Below, piece after piece: positions 1 to 10,857 of a DNA stretch of 64,000 nucleotides (within the stretch, counting starts at the first letter, position 1; every line of letters begins with the position of its first letter). The position numbers were made by a program, and so were the translations under genes. The stretch comes from Symbiodinium natans (lineage: Eukaryota > Sar > Dinophyceae > Suessiales > Symbiodiniaceae), in assembly GCA_905221605.1 (NCBI GenBank), contig CAJNDS010000151.1, positions 62,001 to 126,000 on the forward strand, written 5' to 3'. The notes below the pieces were generated by a model. The model saw only the letters and a list, made by a program, of their open reading frames with translations. It was not told where the DNA came from and searched no databases.

Positions 1-480
1 TCCTAGAACTATCTCGAAGCCTTCGGTTGACTCCTACCGGGCCTGCTTTTGTGGTCACTGCAGCAGACGACGGCGAGTCGCCGCGCTTTTGAACCTAGCG
101 GCGGGTACAGGGAACTTTTTCGTACAACGTACAGAGCACCGACCCGCTAGAATGCAGGCGGTGGATGGAGAAGTCAGTTTGAAGATGTGTGCCTGAAGAA
201 CATGCCGTATCGATCGCACGTTCTCTCGATCAGCTTCACCCAGCAATCTTTTTATGTGCTGCTCATAGGATTTGTAATGGAGGTCTTTCGGTACCTTGGG
301 TTCACTCAAGATGGAACCAGGGGCATCTCGCCCAGAATGTTGAGAAGCGGCTCAAGAAGCGAAGGCAACTCAAACCGAATCTGAGCCTGAACACTGAGTT
401 CTGACAATCGAAACGAAACCGCCCTAAGCCCTAGTCAGCTCCAGGAGGGTGGCAAGCGAAGTCAAGAGTATATGGGTATC

Positions 481-580
481 GGTATTTCCCAGGGAACCCC
501 TTTTATAAGCCTGAATAGAATAGAAGCCCCTAAAGGGGACCCCCCAGACAGGGTACCCCTCTTTTCGGAAACCCCCCCAT
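481..580. mobile_element. Partial or diverged MITE, family M1
   Basis: Contains GGGGACC and a GGGTACCCCTCTTTTCGG-type end shared with the better M1 copies at 3625 and 4524, but the left terminus is weak. Confidence 0.35.
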
Positions 581-650
581 ATTGGCCTCTGCACGTGTGC
601 ATTCTCTCTTTCCTCCGCCTGTGAAGATGCAGCCCGTGGAGGCCCGGCCG

Positions 651-990
651 ATGAACCCTGAACCCTGAACCCTGGCAGGTGGCAAAAACACCCTAAACCC
701 TAAACCCGACCTTCAAGGAGCCCTCGAACTGCGCTTGCAACTCCCGCAGGCCCCGCGCGACATCCCACTGCGCGTCTTCAACCGCCTGGGCTCGAACCAG
801 TTCGTGCTAAGCTTGCAGCTTTGGGCAGGCCTGGGATTCTCCTAGAAACCTAAACGGCTCCAAACAACCCGAACACAAACCCTGAAAAACCCTAACCCCC
901 GCCCCTAAACAAACTCAAAACAAAGTTTAAATAAACTTCTTACAAAAAACCTGAAGAAAACCCTTAGAACCCAGAAAGCCCTAAACTCGA
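651..990 (-). repeat. Short and degenerate CCCTAAA/CCCTGAA blocks
   Basis: Clean heptamers at 651-707 include the core AGGTGGCAAAAA just before CCCTAAA. A decayed version (CCCTGAA, CCTAAAC) occupies 840-990. The candidate exon 709-835 lies between them. Confidence 0.7.
709..835 (+). CDS. Candidate 5' exon of the C12orf4-like gene
   Basis: An open block directly after a short CCCTAAA array. It reads ALELRLQLPQAPRDIPLRVF in one frame. This resembles the early beta-rich segment of animal C12orf4 (a run like LELRVPLRFP), and it lies on the correct strand upstream of the clear exons. No start codon is evident, and the exon boundaries are guesses. It could also be an unrelated exon. Confidence 0.3.
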
Positions 991-1264
991 AGTCCCGAGC
1001 ACCTGCTGAGTTTACGCACGGCTTCGGGACTCTCCCCCTTCTCCCCCGCCCCTCCCCGTTCTAAGGCCCCCTTGAAATCGATTGGGTGTTTAAGGTATGC
1101 TGTCTGTTTCCTTAGAGAGGCACAAGAGAGGGAGTTGAAGCGAATCAAGTTCGCAAAAGTCTTTGTGCTTATTCCCTATGTTTCCTTGCTTGTTACCTAG
1201 AACTGCCCATAAACTTTGAAGCAAACTGCGGGCATCTTCAACAACCGAGTTAAATCCGAAGAGG

Positions 1265-1316
1265 CGACGATGTGCTCACGCGTGTGCTGGAAGTGTTCCA
1301 GCAAGGGCAGCCGCCT
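1265..1316 (+). CDS. Candidate internal exon of the C12orf4-like gene
   Basis: A short block reading DVLTRVLEVFQQGQ, preceded by an AG|G site and followed by CAAG|G. In the animal family a stretch of the form DLKEALTQFIEEE stands at the equivalent place, before the part matched by the next exon. Similarity and position support it, but the block is too short to stand alone. Confidence 0.35.
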
Positions 1317-1397
1317 GGACGCAGCATCGGGAGGGGTCGGGTTTGGAGGTTGCAGGAAGGTCCCCTTGCTTCTCTAATTCCTGGCCCAGGCTTCCCA

Positions 1398-3314
1398 GCT
1401 GCTTCTTCCAACCGACGCTCGAGTACGCCATCCTGGCAGTTCGGGAAGCTTTGGCAGATGGTGAGGAAGATGGAGCTTTGGCAAACGTGGACCTCCCATC
1501 TTCCATACAGATGCCATCCTCAGATCCACCCTTTGCCCGCGCTTGCAGTCAGCCGGTGGGCATCAATGCCCGACTGAGAGCGTTGCAGCTGCGGGGGCTG
1601 GTTCCGCCCGACAGCTGTGCATGGGGCCCTCAGCTGCGGACGTGTGATGGGTTGCATGTGAGCTGGGACATGACCTTCTGGTGCGCATACGACTTTCTCT
1701 TGCGGCATCGTCCGGCTTTCTTCCGCACGATTGGGACTCTGGAAGAGTCGTACTTGAAAGGTATCCGGGAGTTGGGAGCAGGCCGCGCCGTTGCAATCTC
1801 TGAGCTCCAGCGTGCGGAGCTTAGTGCAAAATTAGCTCCAAGAATGCTGCTGCTAGGCCCGCTAGGCTGCTACTGCTGAGTGAAGAGACTAAGGCTGCCA
1901 AAGCATGGAGATGGAGAAGGTTCGCCAGGAGAAAGAGGACAAGGAGGAGGACGGCAGTACCCCCAGAGACATTCACGTCTTGGTTGGCCAGCATGTGAGT
2001 GAGATTGATGCCTTGGAGTTGCACTGGCAAAGTGAGATCGAGCAGCTCAAGGCCAAGCAGAAAGCCTCCTACAGGGAATTGGTCGTCGACTTCTTCCACC
2101 GGGAGATGGAGATGGCCAACCTTCAAGAGACCAAAGAGACTGGGACGGCTCAGAATGAGGTACAGCAACCAGCACAGCCCAGCCTGCTCTCACAGCTTGC
2201 ACGCCCTTTGCGGCCCGAACTGCCACCGCTTGAAGAGACTTCTACAAGTGCAGAGGAAGCCCCCTTGGCCCTCCCAGCTGGAAGCCGCCTCACGCAGATC
2301 TGCGAGGTGCGGACAGTGTTCGGTCGCCAGTCCTTCTTCGTGCTGCGCCTCTGGATCGGTGATGTTATGGACTTCGCCGGAGGAGCCACGGAATCGGAGG
2401 TCACAGACGATGGAGATGGTGCAGGCCCGCAGCTGCCAAAGACTTTCCTTGGCATCGACAGCTATGGGCGTCAAGATTCCTTTGTGGCTGGCAGTGCGTA
2501 CGCGAGCCGTCAGGGTGGCGGCTTGCCGCGGATTCAGGCTGCATGGACGAAAACGCGTGCTCTTCCCAACCACGTCGTTCGCGGACAGTTTGGAGGCATT
2601 CCTTTCTTTCGCTCTGCTTCCCTGCGCTTCTGGGAGGCACCAAGACTACCACCTCCCGTCACGTTGTCCCCAAATGCTTACTCTGACAAGCTGCGCGGCA
2701 TTGTGATCCCGACCTTGGAACACTTGAAGTTCGAAACGTCCCAGGCATCGATGCTGCGAGAGTTTGCCATGCGCTGTTCTCGGGTGAGCGATTTTCACTT
2801 CAGCCCCCTAAACGAGCAGCTCCGGGCTGTCAAGGAACAGGAGAAGGAATCGACTCCCTTGAGGGCCGGCGACTACTTCTGCACGCGGCATTCGAATCTC
2901 GGAGGACAGGTGCAGGCTGCCTTTCACCTCCTCGTGTCGGCTCCTGTGGCAGAGGCCTCGGCACCCGCAGATGAGGTCCCCGCACCCATCCACCGGGCTC
3001 TGAAGCGCATGCTCTGGGACTGCCACCGCTGTCGTGTTGCAGAACTGACGATTCCACTGCTGCTCATTGACATTGGCACTTTTGAGACCTCTTTGCCCTA
3101 TGCAGTGGCTCAGCGACGAGCGGAGAATTCTCTTCGAGCTTTGAAAGGGGCACTGACGGCCTTGACGGATGATTTATCGCCATCAGAGCTGCCAGGCTTG
3201 GAATTGATCAATTTGGTGCTACCGCTGTCCTGTTCACAGAGCGTCAGCAGCAATGTGCCGTCTGTGGCGAGCACGACTCAGACGTTCCTGAGGCACTCGT
3301 TTCAATGTGTGTAA
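1398..3314 (+). CDS. C12orf4-like protein (DUF2362), two exons
   Basis: The product matches the conserved family represented by human C12orf4, whose biochemical role is not settled; the human gene is linked to intellectual disability. The first part (1398 to about 1818) contains SWDMTFWCAYDFLLRH, matching the family's SWDEDFADVYHDLIHS. The second part (about 1904-3314) begins MEMEKVRQEK, like the family's IEMEKVMQEL. It continues through SDFHFSPLNEQL (family TDFHFPRIEEQL), CTRHSNLGGQVQAAFHL (family ITRHSNLSEIHVAFHL) and IPLLLIDI, to a normal C-terminus and stop. The two parts are in different frames. A GC-AG intron at about 1819-1903 (85 bases) joins them in frame and restores family spacing. 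The second exon alone gives 469 residues, against about 550 for the human protein. The first ATG has not been located and probably lies upstream of 1398. Residues about 30-70 of the second part are likely coiled coil. Confidence 0.85.
1819..1903 (+). other. Predicted 85-base GC-AG intron in the C12orf4-like gene
   Basis: The frame changes here and three in-frame stops (1863, 1881, 1890) precede MEMEKV. Removing 1819-1903 (begins GC, ends AAAG) joins LQRA to MEMEKV through one codon, within one residue of the animal spacing. GC donors are common in dinoflagellates. The exact ends are inferred. Confidence 0.5.
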
Positions 3315-3624
3315 GTTTGCCGCTGAGCTTGTCGTTGATCCTGTAAGCATCGCTGCCACGCCGACATCACCCACGTCCATGTGGTACCAGACCCTCCGTG
3401 TTCTTCTTCGCGTCCATGGTCCATGCGCTCAGAAACACCAAAACAAAGCCCACGTCTCGGCGAAGGTTGAGCCACACAATCTGCGCAACGGTGTGCCAGT
3501 GGCCAGTTGCGTTCGACTTGAAAGAGACGAAGATGGCCAAGACTTGGGTCCTGGAGACACGGGCTGGTGAATTGCATCTGCTCTTCAGCTGAACCGGGTT
3601 TGCTTGGAAAACGGCTTGTACTGG

Positions 3625-3735
3625 AATTTGGGGGTTGACGAAAATAGGGGACCCCGAAAACAGACCCAAAACAGAAGGATTGCCAATACTAGGGACCCCA
3701 CGAAGGTACCCCCAATTTCGGAACCACCATTTGGC
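3625..3735. mobile_element. MITE-like element, family M1
   Basis: Imperfect terminal inverted repeats of about 25 bases: the left arm GGGGGTTGACGAAAATAGGG pairs with the right arm ending GGTACCCCCAATTTCGGAAC. The interior contains GACCCCGAAAACAGACCC. Other copies lie at 4524, 29429, 31471 and 61546. There is no coding capacity, so it is non-autonomous if mobile. Confidence 0.7.
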
Positions 3736-4295
3736 ATCTGGGTTAAAACCATTTGCCATGGATTCGTTGTGATTGCTCTTCGGCCCACCTTCATTCTGCA
3801 AGTGCCTTACAGGCCACTTGTTCTTCGCTACCGGGTAGCCAGTAGCCCATGACATCCCAGAACCATAACATCTGCAAGGTACGTAGAGCAACTGGCAGCA
3901 TGCACGGCGCACCGTTTCCACCAATCTTAACCCCAACCTGCCAAGCTTTGTAGGACTCCATTAGGCTTGCCGAAGCCATGGATCGGAGCCGCCTTGCCGC
4001 CGCTGCACTGCTTGTTGCCGCAGCCACGGCGCTGGCACGTCGCGTGGGGCAGGCCAGCTTTGGTTCCGAGAGCTGAGTGATATTTGGGCGTTTATGTTCC
4101 TTTGTTTTTCTGTTGCCTTGAGTGCTACTCCTTTTGTTGGTCTGCGTTCTTTACGAGGGGCCATAAGCCTAAACTCGCACTCACTGCTGCTCTCGAGTCC
4201 CAGATAGGGCGGAAGCTGAAACCAGCTAGGAATGTTGTATAAAAAGTCGGAAAGTATCAATATCAACAAGTAGCATGCATCATAAATGGTAAAAA

Positions 4296-4326
4296 ATATA
4301 TATATATATATATGTATATATATATG

Positions 4327-4358
<32 letters not shown>

Positions 4359-4362
4359 TATC
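4296..4362. repeat. TA-rich microsatellite
   Basis: (TA)n interrupted by TG steps. Confidence 0.9.
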
Positions 4363-4471
4363 CGAGTAAAGATGCTATGCCACTATGCCTGCAGGGCCGA
4401 AGAGGACGGCAGAGGAAGACGCGGGTCGCATTGGTGGACAACGGCTCCTTGAAGCCAGAGGCACGCGCTTC

Positions 4472-4512
4472 GGGGGTTTCGAGTTTAGGGTTTTTAGGCC
4501 TTTAGGGTTTAG
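4472..4512 (+). repeat. Short TTTAGGG block
   Basis: Degenerate heptamers that immediately precede MITE M1 copy 2. Confidence 0.7.
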
Positions 4513-4523
4513 GGTACCCTACG

Positions 4524-4636
4524 TGGGGGTTCACAAAAAGAAGGGGCCCCCCAATATAGTCCCCCAAATAGTAGGATTCCCTTGGAATAAGGAAAGGACC
4601 ACAGTAAGGTACCCCTAATTTCGGGAACCCCCACTT
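4524..4636. mobile_element. MITE-like element, family M1
   Basis: Starts TGGGGGTTCACAAAAAGAAG and ends GGTACCCCTAATTTCGGGAA with inverted arms. The inner motif CCCAAATAGTAGGATTCCC is shared with the copies at 31471 and 61546. Confidence 0.75.
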
Positions 4637-4950
4637 ATTGCTTGCAAGCCTACCGGAGAGATCGATTTTTTTGTTTCCCTCGGACAGAGATCTTTGGGAT
4701 GTGGGAGGCCGAGGTCGGCTGTAAGCGTTGGTCGATGGCGTTGCTGCGCCCAGCCAAGGGGAGCGTTTCTGAGTTGCTATGGTGTTGTGCATCAGGGCAA
4801 CACTTTGTGGACGGCGAACTGAGAGAATGCTGCTTTCAAGTTGAGAGCAGACACAGGTTCCTTGTGTGGCTTATCCGAACTGCGAGCAATCTAATGGATC
4901 ACTACAGTACTTGATTAAGCCCTAAACTTTGTACAGCTCTCTGCCACAGG

Positions 4951-5029
4951 CTACCAAATCCCTTCGACGCCTTGCAGCGTCGCTGCAGCGCCGTGGGAAT
5001 TGGACCGTGGAGGCCCGATTCCTGATTTC
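4951..5029 (+). CDS. Exon-like block, unknown protein
   Basis: After CCACAG|G the sequence reads ATKSLRRLAASLQRRGNWTV, ending at GGAG|GC, a possible GC donor. It follows a short CCCTAAA motif (4919). A second block, GFAHSHARRRIREAAK, follows a CGCAG|G site at about 5060. The protein is basic and unrecognised. Confidence 0.35.
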
Positions 5030-5162
5030 AAACTTGTTTTGTTTCCATTACTTCCCGCAGGGCTTTGCTCATTCCCATGCACGTCGCAGAATTCGCGAAG
5101 CTGCGAAGCCCAGAATGGGGTTAGCATCAGTATCTCTAACAGACTGGGGCGGTTTACAATTC

Positions 5163-5252
5163 TTGAGGTTTAGGGTTTAGTGTTTAGGGCTTAGGGCTTA
5201 GGGTTTAGGGTTTAGGGCTTAAGGCTTAGGGCTTAGGGTTTAGTGTTAGGGT
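5163..5252 (+). repeat. TTTAGGG/CTTAGGG array
   Basis: About twelve heptamers with GGGCTTA variants. Confidence 0.9.
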
Positions 5253-5722
5253 TCTTGACCAATTGGGAAGCTTGACTGCCAGGCCGTCTCGGCGCGTTTT
5301 GCTGCTCCTGGGCGGCAATGCGCACCTCCCCGCCAACTCTTCGCTCGCGTCCGATCAAAAGGGTTTGGCGTCACGAGAGTCCATAATATATACATATATA
5401 TATATAGCCCTCTTGGGAATTCTCATTTTTATTCAGGTTCTAAGGGGAGTATAGTATTAGGGCTTTTAGGGTTGAGGTTTCGGAACGTATGACCGCAAGA
5501 GTTCTGTCTCGGATAGTGCCACAGATTAAGTGGCGACGGAGCACTGGAACACCGGAACTCCCTGTATGACGATGCGCACAGCGAGGACAAAATCTCAAAG
5601 GACAAGTTGGACGGCAAGCCTGGCGAGGCAAGACGTCAGATCGATAGGCTGAACCGGCTCTTTGCTTTGGAGCAAGCTCTGCTTGTGGGCAGGGTTAAGT
5701 CTAGGATTCGCCCAACGTGGGC

Positions 5723-5832
5723 CTGCTGGAATGTTCATGGGTGGTGAAACGGTAGCCTTATTATGAGTGCTGGTAGTGCAGCTGCAGGAATAACGGGTCT
5801 CCCAGTTCACTACCCATCAACATTCCAAGTAG
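5723..5832. mobile_element. MITE-like element, family M2
   Basis: The left arm GGAATGTTCATGGGTGGT pairs with the right arm ACTACCCATCAACATTCC and ends AAGTAG. The interior is unrelated to other copies. Confidence 0.55.
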
Positions 5833-6233
5833 AGTCGAGAAGCTGCGCGAAACATCAGGTCCTAGCTCCCTGGTTGAAGCGTGTGGTGGACGAGGAGGGC
5901 AACCAAGCGAAGGCACATGCCTGTCATCGTGCTTGCTACTTTGACCGGTGCACCGGCAACCACAAATGTCATTTCGCCCTAGAAGGTCCCCTCCTCTCTT
6001 TACTTCCTGCTGTCTTTACTTGCTTTCATTGCCCCAAAGTGTTTTGTGTGTGTGTGTGTGTGCGCGCGTGTGTCTTGCTGCCACGTATCAGATGTACACA
6101 AGACTACATGGATTACACTGACCGCGGGGCGGTCGAGGCGTGCGCGTGCGTGTCCGCGGGTTGGTTGACCCTGCCTTTTGGGGAGCGAATGAGGTTGCAA
6201 CATTCAGTGTAAGGTTTCGCCCGGGAGGCATCT

Positions 6234-6328
6234 GAACCCTCAACCCTCAACCCTAAACCCTCAACTTCCCAACACAGCTTTCCCTCTTCAGTTGCCCCGT
6301 GGAGCATGGCTAGACGGGTGGCAAAAAA
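6234..6328 (-). repeat. CCCTCAA/CCCTAAA block plus GGGTGGCAAAAA core
   Basis: Heptamers at 6234-6265 are followed by CTAGACGGGTGGCAAAAAA (6309-6328). The 24 bases before that motif (6283-6306) recur at 30538-30561. Confidence 0.75.
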
Positions 6329-6370
6329 ATCCCTCAACTTCCCAGGACAAAACGTGCCAAGTCGCGCAGG

Positions 6371-6452
6371 TTCTCTTGTTACCGCTGCTCATCGGGCCCA
6401 GTGACACCCTCACCAAAGCCATGCCCGAGGCGGCGGCGGCCTCCGACCTCGA
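6371..6452 (+). CDS. Exon-like block between C- and G-arrays
   Basis: After GCGCAG|G it reads LLLPLLIGPSDTLTKAMPEA and ends at CTCGAG|GTGCGTAA, a good donor. A TTTAGGG array starts 13 bases into the predicted intron. The first half is hydrophobic. The product is not recognised. Confidence 0.45.
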
Positions 6453-6465
6453 GGTGCGTAACAGA

Positions 6466-6545
6466 GGTTTAGGGTTTAGGGTTTGGGGTTTAGGGTTTCG
6501 GGTTTCGGGTTTAGGGTTTCGGGTTTAGGGTTTAGGGTTTAGGGC
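6466..6545 (+). repeat. TTTAGGG array
   Basis: About eleven heptamers with TTTCGGG variants, followed at 6590 by CAAAAAGGGTT. Confidence 0.9.
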
Positions 6546-6784
6546 GGCTTGCTGATCCCAGCTGATGCTCTGAGTCTGGGTTCTGATTCAAAAAGGGTTC
6601 AGCGTTCAGGGTTTGGGCAGAAAAGGCTTGTAGGGGTTAGTTTGGAAGTTTAGGGGAGGCGTTAGACCTTTTACGTACATGCCTCGGTACCACAAGGAAG
6701 GGTTGCTTCTCATTTTTTTCGAACTCGGAATCAGTCTGTAGACTTGTCGCTGCGCTTCGGGGCTGCCAGGGTTGCACATGCTGC

Positions 6785-7467
<683 letters not shown>

Positions 7468-7612
7468 CTGGTGTGTTGTTGATTGTTGGGAGTTCGGATC
7501 CGGGATTTCAGAATGCTACGGCTAGAGGGCGGGACCAACGGACAGTAAGAAGTTCAGCTTTAGCCACTCAAGCTCCTAAACATCTGCAAAACCCAAGTAC
7601 GAACACCTGACG

Positions 7613-7690
7613 ATGCTGGAAGCCTCGCAAGTCGTGGCTGAGGTGTGCATCGCACCCAGCCTGGTCTGCTTGTGCCCGGCCATCTACAAG
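7613..7690 (+). CDS. Exon-like hydrophobic block
   Basis: Reads MLEASQVVAEVCIAPSLVCL and on to CPAIYK, ending at AAG|GTGGGG. It resembles a membrane segment and its family is not recognised. An AGGTAGATAGA-type microsatellite follows (7712-7770). Confidence 0.35.
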
Positions 7691-7998
7691 GTGGGGAGCC
7701 CGTTTTGGGCAGAGGTAGATAGACCAATAGAGGTAGGTAGAAAAATAGAGGTAGATAGACTAATAGAGGCAGGTCAGAAGAACTTCGCTGAAGATTTACC
7801 TCAGGCAGTTGTTCAGGGGAGCAGAAGCGTGCCGTCGTGAACTCTGCGTCCTGAGCATGGCCAAGTTTCAGATCCCAAGGCGGAGGAATCGGGAGCCTCT
7901 GATATAGCAATGATGCTCCACGAGAAGTTGGGGGACCTTACGCCAGCTCCTGAGCCCTGTTGCACTAGCGTGAAGCCGTCTGCTGCAGAGAGTGCTTG

Positions 7999-8220
7999 CC
8001 GAAACCCTAAACCCTACACCCTAACCCTAAACCCTAAACCCTAAGCCCTAAGCCCTAAACCCTAAACCCTAAACCCTAAACCCTAAACCCTAAACCCTAA
8101 ACCCTAAACCCTAAACCCTAAACCCTAAACCCTAAACCCTAAACCCTAAACCTAAACCCGAAAAACCCTAAACCCTAAACCCTGAACCCTGAACCCTGAA
8201 CCCTAAACCCTAAACCCTAG
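7999..8220 (-). repeat. Long CCCTAAA array
   Basis: Some thirty heptamers ending in CCCTAG, which can serve as the 3' splice site of the next block. It is preceded by a segment (7973-7998) similar to the one before the array at 43830. Confidence 0.95.
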
Positions 8221-8327
8221 CTCCGAGTCCCACCTCGGGCGTGACCCACGTCCTCCTTTGCGACCACGGCTCCCCAGCGCCGCGCGTGGCCGCGGCGCGG
8301 GAGGCTGTGCGTTCGGAGCTGGAGGTG
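8221..8327 (+). CDS. Exon-like block, weakly CbiX-like
   Basis: Reads GVTHVLLCDHGSPAPRVAAA, continues REAVRSELE and ends at GAG|GTGCCC. The V-L-L-x-D-H-G-S pattern is that of the N-terminal strand and metal-binding His of CbiX/SirB-type sirohydrochlorin chelatases. One exon is too little for assignment. It is bounded by a CCCTAAA array on the left and TTTAGGG on the right. Confidence 0.4.
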
Positions 8328-8337
8328 CCCAAGGGGA

Positions 8338-8480
8338 CCTTAGGGTTTAGGCTTTAGGGTTTAGGGTTAAGGGTTTAGGGTGTAGGGTTTAGGGTTTCGG
8401 GCTTCTGAGAAGTTGCATGTTTGCCGGCAGCCCCCCAAAGTCCGTTGCTCAAAAAGGGTTTAGGGTTTAGGGTTTAGAGA
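8338..8480 (+). repeat. TTTAGGG arrays
   Basis: Heptamers at 8338-8402 and again at 8457-8477, the second preceded by CTCAAAAAGGG. Confidence 0.9.
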
Positions 8481-8804
8481 AATTGTATAGGGTTTGGGTC
8501 CCAATACGAAACGTTTGGATTTTTGAAACTATGTTTCATGTTTTTTTGGGGGGGTGAGGGGGGTGAGTGCCCAGCACTGGAAACTCCGCCAGCGGTCAAC
8601 GTGTTGATTGCGCTTTAAAGCTGAAGTGGCTTGAACTAAAATCTGGCTGAGTTTTTCTGAATCCGAGTTGTCTTGAAAATTTTGCTTGCAACAGCGATCC
8701 GGTGCCTTGAGAATTCTTGAGTGCTGCGTGTCTGAGGACCAAGCTTTGCGAGTTAGACGAGAGAAAGAAAAAATTTCCCGCCCACCCACCCTGCATGAGT
8801 AAAG

Positions 8805-9560
8805 TGTGTTACGGAAATTGGCGGGTTGTAACGGAAACTGCCCCCCTGAAAACGACACAGAAACTACGAAAGGGCGTAACGGAAACTGGCTTCGGGGCGT
8901 TACAGAAACGGCGTCGGGCGTAACAGAAACTACCTTCCTAAGCGAGAAACTACAGCCACGGGAAGGATTAGGGTGCCACGGACTTCTGCGGAGATCCGGG
9001 CGACAAGCTTGGGTTTACGGGTTTAGGGTTCGGGGCTGTAGGGTTTAGGGGTTTTATAGGTTCGGGGGAAAAAGGGTTTAGAGTTCAGGGTTTAGGGTCT
9101 AGTGTTTAGGGTTTTAGGGGACAACTTGAAGAAGTTCCAGTCTGCCTGCTCTGCGGAGATCCGGGCGACCGGCTGCAGGGGTTGTGGGTTTTGCGGCTTG
9201 CCCTGAACCCTCAACCCTCGCCCTACAGGCCCTGGAAGCACTAAGCCCTCTTGTGTCCCGCAAGGCGACGCTGACCAAAAGTACCTGCAGAACGGCCTTT
9301 GCATGCCAGGAAGAAAAAGAGCCGTGCCCTTCTGGTGCGCCTTTCCGTAGCCGGTTTTTGTAGGTTTCGGTTTAAGTTTTCCGTGATTTCGGTTACATCT
9401 CTTTTTGGTTTCCGTTGCAGTTTTGCTTGGTTTCCGTTACAGCCGCGCATTGTTTCGACTCGCCGGGCCGTTGTTTCCGTTACATTTTTTTTGCTTTCCG
9501 CTACATTTTGCCGTTTGTTTCCGTTACAACCTTTTTTAGTTTCCGTTACAGCGGCCACCC
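8805..9560. repeat. TTTCCGTTAC repeat cluster in inverted halves
   Basis: The left half (8805-8935) has five or more copies of GTAACGGAAAC or close variants. The right half (9365-9555) has nine or so copies of the reverse complement, TTTCCGTTACA, at irregular spacing of 15-40 bases. A TTTAGGG array (9012-9117) lies between. CACCCTGCAT occurs beside both outer ends. The open frames here (VTET/CNGN-rich) are repeat-derived. Confidence 0.8.
9012..9117 (+). repeat. Degenerate TTTAGGG block
   Basis: Heptamer variants mixed with GGTTCGGGG. Confidence 0.8.
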
Positions 9561-9569
9561 CACCCTGCA

Positions 9570-10600
9570 TTGCACTGCTGCATTGTCAAAGTCTCTGTTT
9601 GCCGGACGGAGGGCCGCCAGCTTGCCCGAAAACGCCTGCCCCCGAGATTTAGGATCTAACGTCATGTAGTGGCTTCGCTCCGACACCTCTACAGGTGCTG
9701 GTACGTTTGCGGGGCCTCAACGCTGGCAGCGTGCAGTGAGCTCAGAGATGTCAAGTAGACGTATGCAAGGCCAGCCTCGTGCTTGATGCGGACTGCTTCC
9801 GAGGGACTCCATCAACATCGCCCACAAGAGAGCAAGGCCCTTGCTCATGCCCGGCAAACCGCGAGGTTACTCGGCGGCATTGACAGCAAGTACTTGCACG
9901 CTTTTTGGCATGAGAATAGAACGCACAAGTCAGTTCATCTTGGTACGAGACGCCGGAGGAGGGGGCTACATCGGCCAATACTGGGCCGGAGCCTCAAGGC
10001 AGTTGGCAAGTCGGTGTGGAAGGCTTGCCACGCGCGGATCTGCGTGAGGAGGTGGGCTCCAGAAGGCAGGGCGAGCCGTGGGTGGTGGATCCCGTCCTAT
10101 GCCCGCTGCTAAGGCCGGTGTAGAATCAAAATTAAGTCGATTGATAACAGTGTATTGTTTGACAACGCTGACTTGACAGGACGCTTGGTGCACTGGATCT
10201 GAGCACGTTTAGCCCTCATGGCGGAAGATGTTCCTGTGGGAGGTCTTCCTTAGGTAGGTCCCAGTCTTTTCCGTCCCATTCAAGTACTAAGACTTACTCG
10301 TAAGTCGCTAAGATTATAGCCGCTATTGTAGCCGGGCATGTAGAATTTAGAACACTCACGGTTCACGTATGAAGCTGGGACCCGCCGCACGGGCGGTCGT
10401 ATACAGGATCCAGGGCACGTGCGTTGGCAAGCGCAGCAGCCCAAAAAAAGTGACGTGGGCGAGCTCAACTTAAGAATGTTATTTTATTGGGATTCGTTCT
10501 GAACTAAGGTATTCCAATATGAAGCTTCTCGTTGTAGTCGTGGTCGGTAGTAGAAGACGCAGTAGCCCGTGAAAACCCCATTACCCAGTAGTGAAAACCG
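9570..10600. other. No confident gene
   Basis: Only a short exon-like block near 9693-9735 (VLVRLRGLNAGSVQ after TACAG|G) was seen. Nothing else is recognised. Confidence 0.4.
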
Positions 10601-10615
10601 CTCTACGCACTGGTG

Positions 10616-10653
10616 AGTAGTAATAGTAGTATTATTATTATTAGTAGTAGTAG

Positions 10654-10743
<90 letters not shown>

Positions 10744-10806
10744 AATAGTAGTAGAGTAGTAGTGGTAGAAGTAGTGGTAGTAGTAGTGGTAGTAGTAGTG
10801 GTAGTT
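10616..10806. repeat. (AGT)n trinucleotide tract
   Basis: About 190 bases with ATT and GGT substitutions toward both ends. Confidence 0.95.
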
Positions 10807-10857
10807 GTAGCCGTACAATAACTCTCAAAGGCTAAAGCGTCCGACAACAAGCTCTGG

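Noticed and set aside
1821-2573. Minus-strand and alternate-frame open frames over the C12orf4 gene
   Set aside because: Shadows of the family-matched + strand exon.
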